A DNA stretch of 64,000 nucleotides from Microbacterium azadirachtae (lineage in GTDB: Bacteria; Actinomycetota; Actinomycetes; Actinomycetales; Microbacteriaceae), in NCBI RefSeq assembly GCF_000956545.1, contig NZ_JYIT01000083.1, positions 62,001 through 126,000 of the forward strand, read 5' to 3'. A model generated the notes under the pieces. The model made no database searches. It was not told the origin of the DNA and worked only from the letters and a program-made list of their open reading frames with translations. How positions within the stretch are numbered: position 1 is the first letter of the stretch; each line of letters opens with the position of its first letter. Both the position numbers and the translations under genes were made by a program. This document shows, piece by piece, positions 1-9,175 of the stretch.

Positions 1-201
1 GCCCTCGGCCATCGCGAACACCGCTTCGAGATCGATGCCGTCTGCCTGCATGAGCGATCCGAGCCGAAGGTCGGTGATGGCCACGACGCGGAGCTCGAAG
101 CCCAGGTCGTCGGCGAGCGCCGTTCCCCGGGAGTGGATGATCTCGGCGAGGGCGCGATTGACGCCGCCGAAGCCGATGAGGGCGAGGTCGTGACGATGCA
201 C
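1..201 (-). CDS. Homoserine-dehydrogenase-like NAD(P)-binding protein (3' part cut off by window edge)
   Basis: Only the first 67 codons are in the window and the gene runs off the left edge. The GTG start at 201 is supported by AAGGAG at 208-213. Residues 5-20 read DLALIGFGGVNRALAE, a Rossmann dinucleotide-binding loop of the kind at the N-terminus of homoserine dehydrogenases and related NAD(P)-dependent oxidoreductases. The next part (RVVAITDLRLGSL) fits the second beta strand of that fold. Whether it is a true homoserine dehydrogenase (Thr/Met pathway) or a paralogue cannot be settled from this fragment. It is divergent from the permease at 474; the 272 bp between them show no convincing paired promoter. 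Confidence 0.7.
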   Translation of the reverse strand, partial: MHRHDLALIGFGGVNRALAEIIHSRGTALADDLGFELRVVAITDLRLGSLMQADGIDLEAVFAMAEG

Positions 202-473
202 GGCGGACTCCTTCGAGAGTGGATGGATACTGCGGCCCCCATCCTCGGTGCGCGTACGGGCAGGCCGCGCCTGCCGGAGTGGGCGTGCGCGCTGCCGATG
301 CGGCAGTGCGGGTGACGATGTGCCCCGACCTTCCGCCGGAGCCGATCCGAGGGGCGGGAACGCTTGTGCGGCGCCGGGACGCCGGGTAATGTCCGGAAAC
401 AATTCGTGCGACATCAGCACACTGGTGTGGTGATATGGCACGATCCTTTCGTCTCAGCCCCTCCCGACCTTGA

Positions 474-2009
474 ATGCGAGACCTCATGAGCCCATTGCCC
501 GGGGAGAAGGAACTCCCCAACGCGCTGCCCCGCACCACGGCCACCCAGGTGCCGCTGCGCCGACTACAGCGGTCGATGGACGCACGCCACCTCATCATGA
601 TCGCCCTGGGCGGGGTGATCGGATCCGGGCTGTTCCTCAGCTCCGGCTACACGATCAGCCAGGCGGGACCGCTGGGCGCGATCATCGCGTACCTGATCGG
701 CGCCCTCGTCGTCTACCTCGTGATGGCGTGCCTCGGCGAACTCGCCACGGCCTACCCGGTCTCCGGCGCCTTCCACATCTACGCGGCCCGTTCGATCGGC
801 CCGGCCACCGGCTTCACCACGGCCTGGCTGTACTGGCTGTGCTGGGTGGTCGCGCTCGGATCCGAGTTCACCGCCGCCGGCATCCTCATGCAGCGCTGGT
901 TCCCCGGAGTGCCGGTGTGGGTGTGGTGCCTCGTGTTCGCGGCCGCGCTGTTCTCGATCAACGCGATCTCCGCACGCGTGTTCGGTGAGACCGAGTTCTG
1001 GTTCTCGCTCATCAAGGTGCTCGCGATCGTCGTGCTGATCGTGCTCGGCGCCGCCGCCATCTTCGGCTTCACGCCGCTGTCCGACGAGCACCCCGCGGCG
1101 CTGCTGTTCCGCAACTTCGAGACGCCGCACGGGCTCTTCCCCGGCGGGGTCGGCGGCGTGCTGATGACCTCGCTCGCCGTGTTCTACGCGTTCAGCGGAT
1201 CCGAGCTCATCGGCGTCGCCGCCGGCGAGACGAAGGATCCGGGGCGCAACATCCCTCGCGCGCTGCGCTCCACGGTGCTGCGCCTGCTGGTGCTGTTCGT
1301 GGGATCCATCACGGTGATCGCCGCGATCCTGCCCTACGACAAGGCCAGCGTGACGAGCAGCCCGTTCGTGGACGTGTTCCAGTACGTCGGCGTGCCGTTC
1401 GCACCCGACATCATGAACTTCGTCATCATCACCGCCCTGCTGTCGGCGGGCAACAGCGGCCTGTTCTCGTGCGCGCGCATGCTCTTCTCGCTCGCCGAGG
1501 AGGGCCATGCGCCGAAGGCCTTCACCCGGCTCACCCGCCGCGGCATCCCGATCGTCGCCCTCAGCGTGAGCATGGTGCTGGGGCTCGTCTCGCTGCTGTC
1601 CAGCGTGATCGCCGCGGAGACGGTCTACCTCGCGCTGGTGTCGATCGCGGGCTTCGCGGTCGTCGCCGTGTGGATGTCGATCGTCGCCGCGCAGTTCTTC
1701 CACCGCAGGGCGTTCCTGCGCCGGGGCGGGGATGTCTCGACGCTGCCCTACCGCACGCCGCTGTACCCGATCGTGCCGATCGTCGCGTTCGTGCTGCTGC
1801 TGGTCTCGGTCGTCGCGATCGCGTTCGACCCGAACCAGATCGCCGCGCTGTACTTCGGCCTGCCGTTCGTAGGCCTCTGCTACCTGTACTTCTGGTGGCG
1901 GTACGGACGGCGCGGCGCCGCACGCGTCCAGACGGTCTCCGAGGAGGCCCCGGTCGATCGCGCGGAGGACCCGGCGGCCGAGGAGCCCATCGCCGGCATC
2001 GGACGATGA
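474..2009 (+). CDS. AAT-family amino acid permease (lysine/basic amino acid type)
   Basis: 511-residue integral membrane protein with about 12 hydrophobic segments, of the APC superfamily AAT group (LysP, RocE, CycA, MmuP relatives). Near the N-terminus [16 protein letters not shown] is the family signature, followed by [10 protein letters not shown] and [13 protein letters not shown]. The middle loop has [19 protein letters not shown], also typical. It should drive proton-coupled uptake of an amino acid. An ATG at 486 is an alternative start; neither ATG has a strong ribosome site. Its TGA overlaps the ATG of the racemase downstream (ATGA), so the two are translationally coupled and probably act on the same substrate. 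Substrate is inferred; a basic amino acid is my first guess. Confidence 0.85.
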   Translation: MRDLMSPLPGEKELPNALPRTTATQVPLRRLQRSMDARHLIMIALGGVIGSGLFLSSGYTISQAGPLGAIIAYLIGALVVYLVMACLGELATAYPVSGAFHIYAARSIGPATGFTTAWLYWLCWVVALGSEFTAAGILMQRWFPGVPVWVWCLVFAAALFSINAISARVFGETEFWFSLIKVLAIVVLIVLGAAAIFGFTPLSDEHPAALLFRNFETPHGLFPGGVGGVLMTSLAVFYAFSGSELIGVAAGETKDPGRNIPRALRSTVLRLLVLFVGSITVIAAILPYDKASVTSSPFVDVFQYVGVPFAPDIMNFVIITALLSAGNSGLFSCARMLFSLAEEGHAPKAFTRLTRRGIPIVALSVSMVLGLVSLLSSVIAAETVYLALVSIAGFAVVAVWMSIVAAQFFHRRAFLRRGGDVSTLPYRTPLYPIVPIVAFVLLLVSVVAIAFDPNQIAALYFGLPFVGLCYLYFWWRYGRRGAARVQTVSEEAPVDRAEDPAAEEPIAGIGR

Positions 2010-3133
2010 CCCGCGGGCCGGGATGGATCGAGGTCGACGTCGACGCCATCGCGCACAACGTCGCGGCCGTGCAGCGAGAGCTCGGCACCACGCCGCTCTG
2101 CGGAGTGGTCAAGGCGGACGCCTACGGCCACGGCGTCGACCTCGTCCTCCCGGTCCTCATGGCGGCGGGGGTCGGCATGATCGGCGTCACCGCGAACGAC
2201 GAGGCGCACGCGGCGAGGCGGCTCGGGTTCCGCGGGCGGATCGTGCGCGTGCGCACCGCGCTGCGCGACGAGATCGAGGACGCGGCCCCGGCGCACGTCG
2301 AGGAGTGGATCGGCGGACTCGCCCACGCGCGTGAGGTCGACGCGGCGGCGCGCGCGATCGGTCGCCGCATCGGGGCGCACGTCTCGATCAACGCGACGGG
2401 GCTCAGCCGGGACGGCATCGACCTGCGCCGTGCGGGCGGCCCCGAGGAGGTCGCCGCGGTCGGCGCCCTGCCGGGCGTGCATGCGATCGGCGTCTGCGCG
2501 CACTTCCCCTGCGAGGATGAGCACGACGTCGCCGAGGGGGCCGAGGAGTTCCGCTCCCAGTCGGCGGAGGCCGCGGCGCTGCTGGCCGCCGGCGTAGGAC
2601 GGCGGCTCGAGCGGCACTGCGCGACCTCGTTCGCGGCGCTGTCGGTGCCCGCCTCGCGGTTCGACCTCGTGCGCGTGGGCGCCGCGCTCTACGGCGACAC
2701 GTCCGCCGCGCCCGGGCTCCTCCGGCCCGCGATGCGCCTGCTCTCGCGGGTCGCCGCGATCAACGTCTATCCGCCCGGACGCACGGCCGGATACGACCGT
2801 ACGCACCGCACCGCCCGCACGTCGCGCCTCGCCGTCGTGCCGCTCGGATACGCCGACGGATTCCACCGTGTCCTCGGCGGCCGCGCCGAGGTGCTGGTGG
2901 GCGGGCGGCGGGCTCCCGTGGTCGACAGGCACGCGATGAACACCCTGCTCGTCGACGTGACCGACCACCCCGCCGTGCAGGTCGGGGACGAGGTGACGCT
3001 CGCGGGCGCCCAGGGCGGCGACGCGATCACGATGCAGGATCTGGAGCGCGCCTCAGGCCAGATCGCGGCCGACCTCTACACCGCGTGGGGGCGCCTGCTG
3101 CCCCGCCTGGCGCGGCGCGGAGGACCGACGTGA
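2006..3133 (+). CDS. PLP-dependent amino acid racemase, alanine-racemase fold, Bsr-like
   Basis: 375 aa, fold-type III racemase. Lys36 in [10 protein letters not shown] is the PLP Schiff-base lysine and Tyr263 in AGYDRT is the expected catalytic tyrosine. Several segments match broad-spectrum racemases (Bsr/BsrV) better than housekeeping Alr: the region [37 protein letters not shown] in place of the DTGMGRLG block, CAHFPCED, and [10 protein letters not shown] in place of SMD. Bsr enzymes racemise Lys, Arg, Met and others and are usually exported, but this one has no signal peptide. The ATG overlaps the permease stop, so import followed by racemisation is inferred. An ordinary alanine racemase remains possible. 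Confidence 0.8.
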   Translation: MTRGPGWIEVDVDAIAHNVAAVQRELGTTPLCGVVKADAYGHGVDLVLPVLMAAGVGMIGVTANDEAHAARRLGFRGRIVRVRTALRDEIEDAAPAHVEEWIGGLAHAREVDAAARAIGRRIGAHVSINATGLSRDGIDLRRAGGPEEVAAVGALPGVHAIGVCAHFPCEDEHDVAEGAEEFRSQSAEAAALLAAGVGRRLERHCATSFAALSVPASRFDLVRVGAALYGDTSAAPGLLRPAMRLLSRVAAINVYPPGRTAGYDRTHRTARTSRLAVVPLGYADGFHRVLGGRAEVLVGGRRAPVVDRHAMNTLLVDVTDHPAVQVGDEVTLAGAQGGDAITMQDLERASGQIAADLYTAWGRLLPRLARRGGPT

Positions 3134-3207
3134 GGAGCGCGCAGGCGCCGGGTAGGCTGGCCGGATCCGGCTCGCCGCGCCGCGGCCGGGCGACGAAGGG
3201 AGGCGGG

Positions 3208-3957
3208 GTGTCTGCTCCCTCGTCCCTGTCGCAGGGACTGACGCTGCTCGAATCGGCGGCTGAGCGGGAGCGCTCGGGCCGTGCCGGGCACAACGCCTCC
3301 CGGCTCGCGGAGACGACCGGGATCGAGCGCAGCAGGGTGTCGCGGCTGACCGCCGAACTGCGGGCGCTGCGCTTCCTCGATCGCGACGAGGCCGGCGTGC
3401 TCAGCGCCGGGGATGCCTACTTCCGCACGGCGCGTGCCCTCGACCAGCCCTGGCTGCGCGCCGCGCGACAGGAGCTGCGGATCCTGGCCTCGACGCTGAG
3501 GATGACCGCCCTCCTCGCCGCGGCGGACGGCCCGCGCGCACTGCTGCTGCGCTCCGCGGCGGGAGCGGGGTCGACCGACGTCGCCGTGCCCTACGGCATC
3601 GCCCCGATCTGGTGCACGGCCGCCGGCCGGGCCCTGCTCTGGGACGACTCCCGCTCGGAGCTGGAGGAGCGGCTGCGGGAGGTGCAGTTCGTCGGCATCG
3701 GCGGTCCGGCCGCCGCGCGGACCGCCGGCCAGGTGCACGACCTCATGGAGCGCGACCGGGCGGACGGGCTGATCGTGGCCTCCGACGAGTATGCGGAGGG
3801 GGTGGCCGAGATCGCCCTGCCGATCCGCGGGCGGGACGGGATCGTCGCCTCGATCGCCCTGAGCGGTGCACGCCACGGCCGAGGGCCCGTCCGTGCCGCC
3901 CGCGTGGCGCTGGCGGAGGCCCGCGATCGGCTGAGCGCGCTGGCGACCGCTCAGTGA
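3208..3957 (+). CDS. IclR-family transcriptional regulator
   Basis: 249 aa from the GTG at 3208, chosen for AAGGGAGG at 3196-3203. A GTG at 3130 overlapping the racemase stop, with GGAGG at 3119-3123, is an alternative that adds 26 residues. The N-terminal winged helix (about residues 29-57, ASRLAETTGIERSRVSRL) is followed by an IclR effector domain with the usual AGRALLWD block and C-terminal IALPIRGRDGIVASIAL. These regulators sense small metabolites. Position directly after the racemase suggests control of the permease-racemase unit. Its 3' end overlaps by 7 bp the 3' end of a second IclR gene on the other strand. Confidence 0.85.
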   Translation: MSAPSSLSQGLTLLESAAERERSGRAGHNASRLAETTGIERSRVSRLTAELRALRFLDRDEAGVLSAGDAYFRTARALDQPWLRAARQELRILASTLRMTALLAAADGPRALLLRSAAGAGSTDVAVPYGIAPIWCTAAGRALLWDDSRSELEERLREVQFVGIGGPAAARTAGQVHDLMERDRADGLIVASDEYAEGVAEIALPIRGRDGIVASIALSGARHGRGPVRAARVALAEARDRLSALATAQ

Positions 3958-4760
3958 GCGGTGTGGCTCCCGCGGCGCTCCTCGGGGGCGCCGAGCGCTT
4001 TCGACAGCGCCTCCGCGGCCGCGACGCACGCCTCCGCGAGCTCCGCTGTGCGCGGACGCAGAGCGCGTCGCTCGCCGACGATCTGCACGCCCGCGGCCAC
4101 CTCGTCCCGGAAGTCCCAGACCGGCGCCGAGACCGAGTACAGCTCCGGCTCGGCCTCCTGGTCGACGACCGCGTATCCGAGCGCACGCGAGGCGCGCAGC
4201 CGATCGAGGAAGTCGTCGACGGAGGCGGGGGCGTTCGGTCCCGGGCTCGAGAACGAGGTCCGGGCGAACACGGCGCGCACCTCCTCGTCGGACGCGTCCC
4301 ACAGCACCGCACGCCCCGCGTCGCTGCAGAACGCGGGATAGGCGCGGCCCACCCACGACCCGATCATGCGGGATCCGCCGGGGATGCTCTCCACGACGGT
4401 CAGCGTGCTGTCGCCCTGCAGGACTCCGAGGAAGCACGCCTCGCCTGTGGCCTCGGCGAGCGCGTCGAGCACCGGCAGTCCGGCGGTGTGCAGCCGTCGC
4501 TCCGTCAGCTCCTGCGCCGTCGCGTACCAGCTCCACGCGAGGCGGTAGCGGTGGTCGTCGCCGCGCACGACGAGGCCCCGATCGGCGAGCGCGGAGAGGG
4601 TGCGGGACACCTGCGAGCGTTCCCGGTCGAGCGCGAGGGCGACGTCCCGGACCGCCACGCCGTGCGGAGCAGCGGCCGACAGCGCCGCGAGCTCCGAGAG
4701 CACGTCCAGGCCGCGGCCCATGCTCGTCCGGGGCAGGTCGGGATCCTCGGCGAACGGCAT
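3951..4760 (-). CDS. IclR-family transcriptional regulator
   Basis: 269 aa. The N-terminal winged helix-turn-helix lies at about residues 35-64 (VRDVALALDRERSQVSRTL), followed by an effector-binding domain containing CFLGVLQGDSTLTVVESIPG, DAGRAVLWD and SVSAPVWDFRDEVAAGVQI, all typical of IclR proteins. It is divergent from the homocysteine S-methyltransferase gene with only 62 bp between starts, so it probably controls that gene and itself. A -10-like TACGCT (4772-4767) lies 6 nt before the ATG, which points to a leaderless transcript. The two IclR genes here are only distantly alike, so this is not a recent duplication. Confidence 0.88.
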   Translation of the reverse strand: MPFAEDPDLPRTSMGRGLDVLSELAALSAAAPHGVAVRDVALALDRERSQVSRTLSALADRGLVVRGDDHRYRLAWSWYATAQELTERRLHTAGLPVLDALAEATGEACFLGVLQGDSTLTVVESIPGGSRMIGSWVGRAYPAFCSDAGRAVLWDASDEEVRAVFARTSFSSPGPNAPASVDDFLDRLRASRALGYAVVDQEAEPELYSVSAPVWDFRDEVAAGVQIVGERRALRPRTAELAEACVAAAEALSKALGAPEERRGSHTAH

Positions 4761-4772
4761 GGCATGAGCGTA
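4761..4772 (-). promoter_or_regulatory. -10 element and leaderless start of the minus-strand iclR gene
   Basis: On the minus strand TACGCT (4772-4767) is followed by 6 nt and then the ATG at 4760. This spacing puts the transcription start at or next to the start codon. The inference rests on the pattern shared with nine other genes in this window. Confidence 0.45.
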
Positions 4773-4822
4773 CTCGACCGCCGGCGCGCGTCCGGCGGCT
4801 CGGGCGGAGGGAAGGCGGAGCG

Positions 4823-5752
4823 ATGACCGGGACGAAGACGACGGGCGCGGAGGGCGGGATCCTCCCGCTCACGATCCTGGACGGCGGGATGTCGACCGCC
4901 CTGGAGCAGCAGGGGATCGAGGTGGGCGGCGCGCTGTGGACGGCACGCCTGCTGGCCGACGAGCCGGAGCGCATCGCACGCGCCCACCGCGCCTTCTTCG
5001 AGGCCGGAGCCCACGTCGCGACCACCGCCACCTACCAGGCGAGCGAGCGCGGCTTCACCGCGGCGGGCCTGGACGCCGCCGAGGCGAGGACGCTCATCGG
5101 CCGCGGGGTGACCATCGCGCGGGAGGTGCGCGACGAGTGCGCCGCGTCGAGGCCGGGGCTGCTCGTGGCGGCGTCGGTGGGCCCCTACGGCGCTGTGCTC
5201 GGGGACGGCTCCGAGTACCGGGGGCGATACGGAGTGGCCCCGTCGCGGCTGCGCGACTTCCACGGCCCGCGGCTGGAGGCGCTCGCCGAGGCAGGCCCGG
5301 ATCTGCTCGCCGTGGAGACCATCCCAGACCTCGAGGAGGCGGTGGTGATCGCGGCGCTGCTGGACGAGCTCGGCGTTCCGGCGTGGTTCAGCTATTCCGT
5401 GCGCGGCGAGGAGACCTGCGCCGGACAGCCGCTGGCCGAGGCGTTCGCCGTGCTCGCCGGCGGCCGCTCGCTGGTGGCTGCCGGCGTCAACTGCTCGGAT
5501 GAGGGCGACGTGCTCGGCGCGGTGGAGGCTGCCGTGGCGGAGACCGGGCTTCCCGCGATCGCCTACCCGAACCACGGCGGCGTCTGGGACAGCACCACCA
5601 AGACCTGGTCGCACGCGCGACCGCTCGACATCGACCTCGTGGACGCCTGGATCGCCGCCGGTGCCCGCTACATCGGCGGCTGCTGCGGCTTCGGCCCGGC
5701 CGACATCGCCGCACTCTCCCGGCGCGTGACGGCGCCGTCGGTCGCGTCTTAG
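4823..5752 (+). CDS. mmuM: Homocysteine S-methyltransferase
   Basis: 309 aa, (beta/alpha)8 zinc methyltransferase of the MmuM type, which transfers methyl from S-methylmethionine or S-adenosylmethionine to homocysteine. The three zinc cysteines are present: Cys224 in GVNCSDEG and Cys287/Cys288 in IGGCCGF. LDGGMSTALE at residues 19-28 and TTATYQAS are also conserved. The ATG at 4823 follows a purine-rich GGAGGGAAGGCGGAG ribosome site. Divergent from an IclR regulator. In E. coli the partner is an AAT permease (MmuP); here an AAT permease sits 3 kb upstream but is coupled to a racemase, so a joint role is only a possibility. Confidence 0.92.
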   Translation: MTGTKTTGAEGGILPLTILDGGMSTALEQQGIEVGGALWTARLLADEPERIARAHRAFFEAGAHVATTATYQASERGFTAAGLDAAEARTLIGRGVTIAREVRDECAASRPGLLVAASVGPYGAVLGDGSEYRGRYGVAPSRLRDFHGPRLEALAEAGPDLLAVETIPDLEEAVVIAALLDELGVPAWFSYSVRGEETCAGQPLAEAFAVLAGGRSLVAAGVNCSDEGDVLGAVEAAVAETGLPAIAYPNHGGVWDSTTKTWSHARPLDIDLVDAWIAAGARYIGGCCGFGPADIAALSRRVTAPSVAS

Positions 5753-5790
5753 CCCGTCCATAGGGTCGCCAAAGGGCTCGTCCCGGGGCG

Positions 5791-7086
5791 GTGCCGAGCA
5801 TGGATCCCATGACCCAGGATCCCGCTCCCGACCTCGACCTCGACGTCGTCGTCCCCGTGCACAACGAGCACGAGACGCTCGAGCAGAGCATCGCGCTGCT
5901 GCACGCGCATCTCAGGGCCGAGGCACCGGGCTCCTGGCGGATCACGATCGCCGACAACGCCAGCACCGACGGCACGGCGGCGATCGCCGAGGGGCTGGCC
6001 GCCCGGCTCGACCGCGTGGTGGTGGTGCACCTGGCGGAGAAGGGGCGGGGTCGCGCGCTCAAGGCGGCCTGGTCGGCATCGCCGGCCCGGGTGCTCGTCT
6101 ACCTCGACGAGGACCTGTCCACGGATCTGCGTGCGCTGCAGCCGCTGGTCGCGCCGTTGCTCAGCGGCCATTCCGACCTGGCGATCGGATCCCGCCTGGC
6201 GAGCGCCTCGCGCATCGTGCGCGGCGGCAAGCGCGAGTTCGTCTCGCGCTCCTACAACGCGCTGCTGCGCGGCACGTTCGGCGCGCGGTTCAGCGATGCG
6301 CAGTGCGGGTTCAAGGCGATCAGGGCCGACGTGGCCCGCCGCCTGCTGCCGTATGTCGAGGACACCGGGTGGTTCTTCGACACCGAACTGCTGATCCTCG
6401 CGGAGCGCGCGGGGCTGCGCATCCACGAGGTGCCCGTCGACTGGGTCGACGATCCGCACAGCTCGGTCGACATCGTCGCGACCGCGACCGCCGATCTCAA
6501 GGGCATGGTGCGCGTCGGCACGGGCCTCGCGCGCGGGCGGATCCCCGTCGACGACCTCTACCGGGACATCGGGCGGCACCCGTTCGCGCAGCCCCGGACT
6601 CCCCTGATCGCCCAGGTCGTGCGCTTCGGCGTCATCGGCGCGCTGTCCACGATCGCCTATGCGCTGGTCTATCTGGTGCTCCAGGTCGTGATGCCGGCGC
6701 AGACCGCGAACTTCCTGGCACTGCTGGTCACCGCGATCGCCAACACCGCCGCCAACCGCCGCTTCACCTTCGGCATCCGAGGCAGAACGGGCGCCACGAC
6801 GCACCATCTGCAGGGGCTCGTGGTCTTCGGGATCGCCTGGGCGCTCACGAGCGGATCCCTCGTCCTCCTGCACGCGGCGGATCCGCATCCGGGAGCCTTC
6901 GTGGAGGTGGGCGTGCTCACCATCGCGAACCTCGTCGCCACGCTGCTGCGGTTCGCGCTGCTGAAGATCTGGGTGTTCCGCGATCCCGGGCGCCGCAGGG
7001 GCGAACCCGCGCCCGACGAGCCCGTCGAACCGCTGTCCACCCGTCACCACCTCACCCTGCTCGCTCAGGAGGCGAACCGATCATGA
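5791..7086 (+). CDS. Bifunctional GT2 glycosyltransferase (polyprenyl-phosphate type) with GtrA domain
   Basis: 431 aa (GTG at 5791; ATGs at 5800 and 5809 are alternatives, none with a strong ribosome site). Residues about 15-250 are a GT-A glycosyltransferase of the DPM1/polyprenyl-phosphate-sugar synthase type: VVVPVHNEHETL, ADNASTDGTAAIAE, YLDEDLSTD as the metal-binding acidic motif and DAQCGFKAI. From about residue 275 a four-helix GtrA domain begins (VRFGVIGALSTIAYALVYLV). It should load a sugar onto a lipid phosphate and help move it across the membrane. The stop overlaps the ATG of the GT39 gene, which would use that lipid-linked sugar outside. TAGGGT at 5761-5766 could be its -10. Confidence 0.88.
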   Translation: MPSMDPMTQDPAPDLDLDVVVPVHNEHETLEQSIALLHAHLRAEAPGSWRITIADNASTDGTAAIAEGLAARLDRVVVVHLAEKGRGRALKAAWSASPARVLVYLDEDLSTDLRALQPLVAPLLSGHSDLAIGSRLASASRIVRGGKREFVSRSYNALLRGTFGARFSDAQCGFKAIRADVARRLLPYVEDTGWFFDTELLILAERAGLRIHEVPVDWVDDPHSSVDIVATATADLKGMVRVGTGLARGRIPVDDLYRDIGRHPFAQPRTPLIAQVVRFGVIGALSTIAYALVYLVLQVVMPAQTANFLALLVTAIANTAANRRFTFGIRGRTGATTHHLQGLVVFGIAWALTSGSLVLLHAADPHPGAFVEVGVLTIANLVATLLRFALLKIWVFRDPGRRRGEPAPDEPVEPLSTRHHLTLLAQEANRS

Positions 7087-9149
7087 ACGCATCCGTGGCT
7101 GTCGCGCCCGCCCTGCCCGCCCCTTCGGTGACCGGACCGGATCCCGCCGCCGCGAACTCCGTCGCAGCCGCGATCCCGAAGGCGCGGTGGGAGGCGCCGG
7201 CCTTCGCCGGCGCGCTCCTGCTCACCGGGATCCTGTATGTCTGGAATCTCGCCGCGAGCGGCTGGGCCAACGCGTTCTACTCGGCCGCCGTGCAGGCCGG
7301 CACGCAGAACTGGGTCGCGTTCTTCTACGGATCCAGCGACGCCGGCAACTCCATCACGGTGGACAAGCCGCCGGCGAGCCTGTGGGTGATGGAGCTGTCG
7401 GCGAGGATCTTCGGGCTCAGTTCGTGGAGCATCCTGGTTCCCGAGGCGCTCATGGGCGTGGCGACGGCCGCGATCATCCTGTTCACCGTGCGGCGGCGTT
7501 TCGGCGCGGCCGCGGCGCTGGTCTCGACGGGCGTGTTCGCGCTGACCCCCGTCGCCGCGCTGATGTTCCGGTTCAACAACCCCGACGCGCTGCTCCTGCT
7601 GCTGCTGACCGCATCGGTGGCGATGACCTCGCGCGCGATCGACCGGAATCGGCTGCGCTGGCTGCTGCTCGCCGGGGTCGCTGTCGGCTTCGGGTTCTTG
7701 ACCAAGCAGCTGCAGGCGTTCCTCGTGCTGCCGGTGCTCGCCGGTCTGTACGCCGCGTTCGCGGGTGTCCCGATCCTGAAGAGGCTCTGGCATCTGCTGG
7801 CCGCGCTGGGCGCCGTGATCGTCTCGGCCGGCTGGTGGGTCGCCGTGGTCGAACTGGTGCCGGCATCGGCGCGGCCCTACATCGGCGGCTCGCAGACGAA
7901 CAGCTTCCTCGAGCTCACCTTCGGCTACAACGGCCTGGGACGGCTCACCGGGAACGAGACCGGAAGCGTCACCGGAGGTGGTGGCGCGGCCGCCGCCGGC
8001 GGTGGCGGGATGTGGGGATCCACGGGCCTGTTCCGCCTCTTCGAGAACGAGATCGGCGGGCAGATCTCCTGGCTGATCCCCGCGGCCCTGATCCTCTGCG
8101 TCGGCGCCCTCGTGCTCATCGGCCGGGCGCCGCGACGGGATCCTCGCCGCATCCTGATCGTCGCGTTCGCGAGCTGGCTCCTCGTCACGATGCTCGCGTT
8201 CAGCTTCATGGCCGGGATCTTCCACGCGTACTACACGGTCGCGCTGGCCGCGCCGCTCGCCGGGCTCCTCGGGGCATCCGGTGCCGTCCTGTTCCGGCAC
8301 CGGGAACGGCTGTGGGCGCGCGTCCTGCTCGCGGTGTCGGCGGTCATCACGGCCGCCTGGGCCTGGGTGCTGCTGGACCGCGCGGGGTCCTGGCTGCCCT
8401 GGCTGAAGGTCGTCGTGCTGATCGTCTCGGCCGCCGGTGCCCTGCTCGTCCTCATCCCGCCGCGGTCGCGGATCCTCACCGCCTCGACCCTGTCCGCGCT
8501 GCTCGTGGGCGCGCTGCTGGCCCCTGCCGCGTACACGATCGAAACGGTCGGCGCGGCCCACTCCGGCTCCATCGTGACGGCGGGGCCGACGGTCCAGGGC
8601 GGCATGGGTGGATTCGGCGGGCGCGGCTTCGCCGGCGGGACGCCGGGTGGAAACGGCGGCTTCGGAGGCTTCGGCGGCGGCGCGCCCGGCGGGAACGGCG
8701 GCTTCCCCGGAGGCCAGCCCGGTGCGGCGACCCCCCGCGGCACCGGCGCCGGAGGCGCTGGTCGTGGCGGGATGGGCGGCGCGGGCGGACTGCTCGAGGC
8801 CTCCACCGTCGGTTCCGCCATGAAGACGCTCCTCACCGCCGACGCCTCGACCTACACCTGGGCGGCCGCGACGATCGGGTCGCAGACCGCGGCCGGCTAT
8901 CAGCTGGGTACGGGGGTGGCCGTGATGCCGATCGGCGGATTCAACGGCAGCGACCCGTCGCCGACGCTCGCCCAGTTCCATGCCTACGTCACGGCGGGAC
9001 GGATCCACTACTTCATCGCCGGCGGGCGGATGGGAGGATCGAACGGCGGCAGCGACGTGTCCTCCCGCATCCAGCAGTGGGTCGAGGCGAACTTCACGGC
9101 GAAGACCGTCGACGGCGTGACGGTGTACGACCTGACGGCGCAGAATTGA
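7083..9149 (+). CDS. GT39 (PMT/ArnT-type) membrane glycosyltransferase with Gly-rich insert
   Basis: 688 aa. About 12 hydrophobic segments form an integral membrane GT-C enzyme. The first external loop holds ITVDKPPASLWVMEL; its Asp is the probable catalytic residue of the PMT/ArnT group. FRFNNPDALLLLLL and FLTKQLQAFLVLPVL are further typical blocks. A glycine-rich, nearly repeat-like stretch (coded by about 8595-8790) follows the last membrane segment, and another short Gly/Ala run is coded near 7976-8005. A soluble C-terminal domain of about 100 residues closes the protein. It should transfer a sugar from a polyprenyl-phosphate donor made by the upstream GT2-GtrA to a wall polymer or protein. 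Acceptor unknown. ATGA overlap with the preceding gene. Confidence 0.85.
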   Translation: MNASVAVAPALPAPSVTGPDPAAANSVAAAIPKARWEAPAFAGALLLTGILYVWNLAASGWANAFYSAAVQAGTQNWVAFFYGSSDAGNSITVDKPPASLWVMELSARIFGLSSWSILVPEALMGVATAAIILFTVRRRFGAAAALVSTGVFALTPVAALMFRFNNPDALLLLLLTASVAMTSRAIDRNRLRWLLLAGVAVGFGFLTKQLQAFLVLPVLAGLYAAFAGVPILKRLWHLLAALGAVIVSAGWWVAVVELVPASARPYIGGSQTNSFLELTFGYNGLGRLTGNETGSVTGGGGAAAAGGGGMWGSTGLFRLFENEIGGQISWLIPAALILCVGALVLIGRAPRRDPRRILIVAFASWLLVTMLAFSFMAGIFHAYYTVALAAPLAGLLGASGAVLFRHRERLWARVLLAVSAVITAAWAWVLLDRAGSWLPWLKVVVLIVSAAGALLVLIPPRSRILTASTLSALLVGALLAPAAYTIETVGAAHSGSIVTAGPTVQGGMGGFGGRGFAGGTPGGNGGFGGFGGGAPGGNGGFPGGQPGAATPRGTGAGGAGRGGMGGAGGLLEASTVGSAMKTLLTADASTYTWAAATIGSQTAAGYQLGTGVAVMPIGGFNGSDPSPTLAQFHAYVTAGRIHYFIAGGRMGGSNGGSDVSSRIQQWVEANFTAKTVDGVTVYDLTAQN

Positions 9150-9175
9150 ACCGGCACGGGCGAGGGGAGCAGATC

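Noticed and set aside
3130..3207. Upstream GTG start (3130) for the first iclR gene
   Set aside because: It has GGAGG and a GTGA overlap, but the extra residues are Arg/Gly/Pro-rich and unlike the family; AAGGGAGG supports the start at 3208. Kept as an alternative in that entry.
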